A stretch of DNA of 5,843 bases from Sedimentisphaerales bacterium (GTDB lineage Bacteria > Planctomycetota > Phycisphaerae > Sedimentisphaerales > SG8-4), in assembly GCA_016932895.1 (NCBI GenBank), contig JAFGCA010000039.1:1-5843 (forward strand), written 5' to 3'. The notes under the pieces were generated by a model. The model was not told the DNA's origin and did not search any database. It saw only the letters and a program-made list of their open reading frames with translations. The position numbers and the translations under genes are program-made. Position 1 is the first letter of the stretch; each line of letters starts with the position of its first letter. This document shows positions 4,647-5,843 of the stretch, in pieces.

Positions 4647-5843
4647 CTACCGCGTCTGTCCGCTGATGCGGAGGTGCTTGTCGAAGAAGCTCAGCAGGGC
4701 GGGCAGGTCGATGACGTGGCCGCCTTCGTGGACGTCGAGCGTGACGTTTTCGGGGTGGTCCAGGTCGCGGTAGATGGTGCGGACCTCTTCCATGGCTTGC
4801 CGGGCGAGCGGGACGTAGAACTGGCTCTCGGGCTCCTGGAGGCCGTTCTGGCATTGCAGGGGCCGCGGCGCGGTCAGGCCGTAGACGTCGGCGAAGTCCA
4901 CCAGCTCGCGCAGGCCCGGGAACTTCCAGCACATGCAGTGGTTCTGCTCCATGTGGTCCATCGTGGTCAGGAATCCGGCGCTGACGGTAGCGGCGATGCG
5001 CTCGTCCATGGCGCCGAGCCACATGGCCATCTCGCCGCCGAGCGAGAGCCCGCCGCATCCGATGCGCGTGCGGTCGACGCCAGGCAGGGACGCGACGTAG
5101 TCGACGCACCGCATCAGGTCCCAGAGGCGCTCGCCCATGAGCAGTCGGCCCTCTTCGTAGACCTCGTGCTGGCTGACGGTGGTCGAGATCGTCACGCAGC
5201 CGCGTCGGGTCAGGGCGGTGCCGAAGCCCCGGTAGAGCGAGTCCCACCTGGCTCGCTGCTGCTCTTTGGCGACGGTTTCGACGTCGTAGGGGCTGTAGAG
5301 CGTGCTGCCGTGTCCGCCGATGCAGACGACGGCGGGCCACAGCTTGTCCCGGGCGGTCGGTACGGTGACGATGACGCGGATGCGCCGGCCGGCAGTGGAG
5401 TTGATCTCCAGCTCCTCGACGCGGTAGCCTTGTTTCTCGGTCGACGAGAGCGTCTTGGGATTCAGGGCGATATCGCTCCTGGATTCGAGCAGGTCATTCA
5501 TCTTCAGTGCGGCGAACAACTTCGCCCGGACGTTCTGCTGCCAGGCGTGGGCCTCGTCGCGCGGCCGGGCGGTGTACTTCATCGTGCGGTTGTCCCCGCG
5601 CGGCGGCAGCGGCGGCGCGACGACGAACGTCTCGGCGTCGAGATCGATCGTGACGGTGGTTCCGTCGGCAAACGTCGTACGCTGTTTGCGGAACGATTCG
5701 TCGAGGAATTCGTGGCGCGTCATGTCGCACAGGCCGACGCGCTCGTGCAGGGCGCACATCGTGCGCACCTGCTCCAGATGCGCGGCGTCGGGAAACAGCG
5801 AGAGATAGGGCAGGCCCGCGTTGGCCAGGCCGTGCAGGTAGCC
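4647..5843 (-). CDS. Alpha/beta hydrolase (acetylxylan esterase/dienelactone hydrolase-like) fused to an upstream region, 5'-truncated
   Basis: The minus-strand frame is open from the right edge (5843) to TAG at 4647-4649, giving 398 residues with the true start outside. Numbered from the edge, about 1-80 look like the tail of a different domain: FADGTTVTIDLD followed by APPLPPR resembles the last beta-strands of some glycoside-hydrolase-type proteins (tentative). Residues ~140-398 form an alpha/beta hydrolase of the Abhydrolase_7 kind: oxyanion segment VVCIGGHGS (~172-180), WDLMRCVDYVASLPGVDRTRIG, nucleophile GGLSLGG (Ser about 267), LGAMDERIAATVSAGFL, APRPLQCQNG, and GGHVID with the likely catalytic His about 376. 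Related enzymes remove acetyl or other esters from polysaccharides. The usual Asp after the APRPL strand is not obvious (QEPES). No stop separates the two parts; an internal start at MKYTARPRDEA (ATG at 5582) cannot be excluded. No signal peptide can be judged without the N-terminus. Confidence 0.82.
   Translation of the reverse strand, partial: GYLHGLANAGLPYLSLFPDAAHLEQVRTMCALHERVGLCDMTRHEFLDESFRKQRTTFADGTTVTIDLDAETFVVAPPLPPRGDNRTMKYTARPRDEAHAWQQNVRAKLFAALKMNDLLESRSDIALNPKTLSSTEKQGYRVEELEINSTAGRRIRVIVTVPTARDKLWPAVVCIGGHGSTLYSPYDVETVAKEQQRARWDSLYRGFGTALTRRGCVTISTTVSQHEVYEEGRLLMGERLWDLMRCVDYVASLPGVDRTRIGCGGLSLGGEMAMWLGAMDERIAATVSAGFLTTMDHMEQNHCMCWKFPGLRELVDFADVYGLTAPRPLQCQNGLQEPESQFYVPLARQAMEEVRTIYRDLDHPENVTLDVHEGGHVIDLPALLSFFDKHLRISGQTR

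Noticed and set aside
4612..5340. Arg/His-rich minus-strand frame of 242 codons
   Set aside because: It is a frame-shifted reading of the alpha/beta-hydrolase gene; its arginine excess is a GC artefact.

Overview
The window looks like a piece of a moderately GC-rich environmental bacterium, most likely from the Planctomycetota/Verrucomicrobiota/Lentisphaerota group. This is an inference from several features seen together: GxxExxY-family gene relics, dispersed arrays built on CACGAAGNN 9-nt units, 'GATGGGCGGG' hairpins, an HNH-AP2 endonuclease and a two-part carbohydrate-type hydrolase. No rRNA or tRNA is present to confirm the lineage.

Layout. (1) Positions 1-2282, minus strand: a two-gene operon. 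An EcoRI-type adenine-N6 DNA methyltransferase comes first. Five bases after its stop codon begins a DUF262 (GmrSD/ParB-like) protein that enters a C-terminal HNH nuclease motif just as the window ends. This looks like a restriction-modification or anti-phage module. (2) Positions about 2283-2570: the operon's upstream region, with one weak promoter candidate and no convincing gene. (3) Positions about 2570-3680: repeat-dominated non-coding DNA. It holds several arrays with 9-nt periodicity, a 49-nt direct repeat with two mismatches, two GC-rich hairpins, and two broken GxxExxY (PD-(D/E)xK-like) gene relics on the minus strand. The relics sit in two tandem copies of one module: array, leader, gene, inverted array, hairpin. 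Relic 1 has lost the catalytic centre. Relic 2 keeps only the first ~7 and last 5 codons, joined out of frame. (4) Positions 3681-3962: an AT-richer spacer with a 14-nt direct repeat and no supported gene. (5) Positions 3963-4643, plus strand: an intact HNH-AP2 homing-endonuclease-like gene with a cysteine-bearing N-terminus. (6) Positions 4647-5843, minus strand: a long reading frame open at the right edge, with an alpha/beta-hydrolase (acetylxylan-esterase/dienelactone-hydrolase-like) domain fused to the tail of another, probably glycoside-hydrolase-like, region.

The operon in (1) probably works as a unit: the methyltransferase marks host DNA and the DUF262-HNH protein cuts or responds to DNA according to its modification. 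The repeat region looks like a decaying hotspot of selfish or dispersed sequence beside it. The HNH-AP2 gene is another likely mobile passenger, ending 3 bases from the convergent hydrolase gene.
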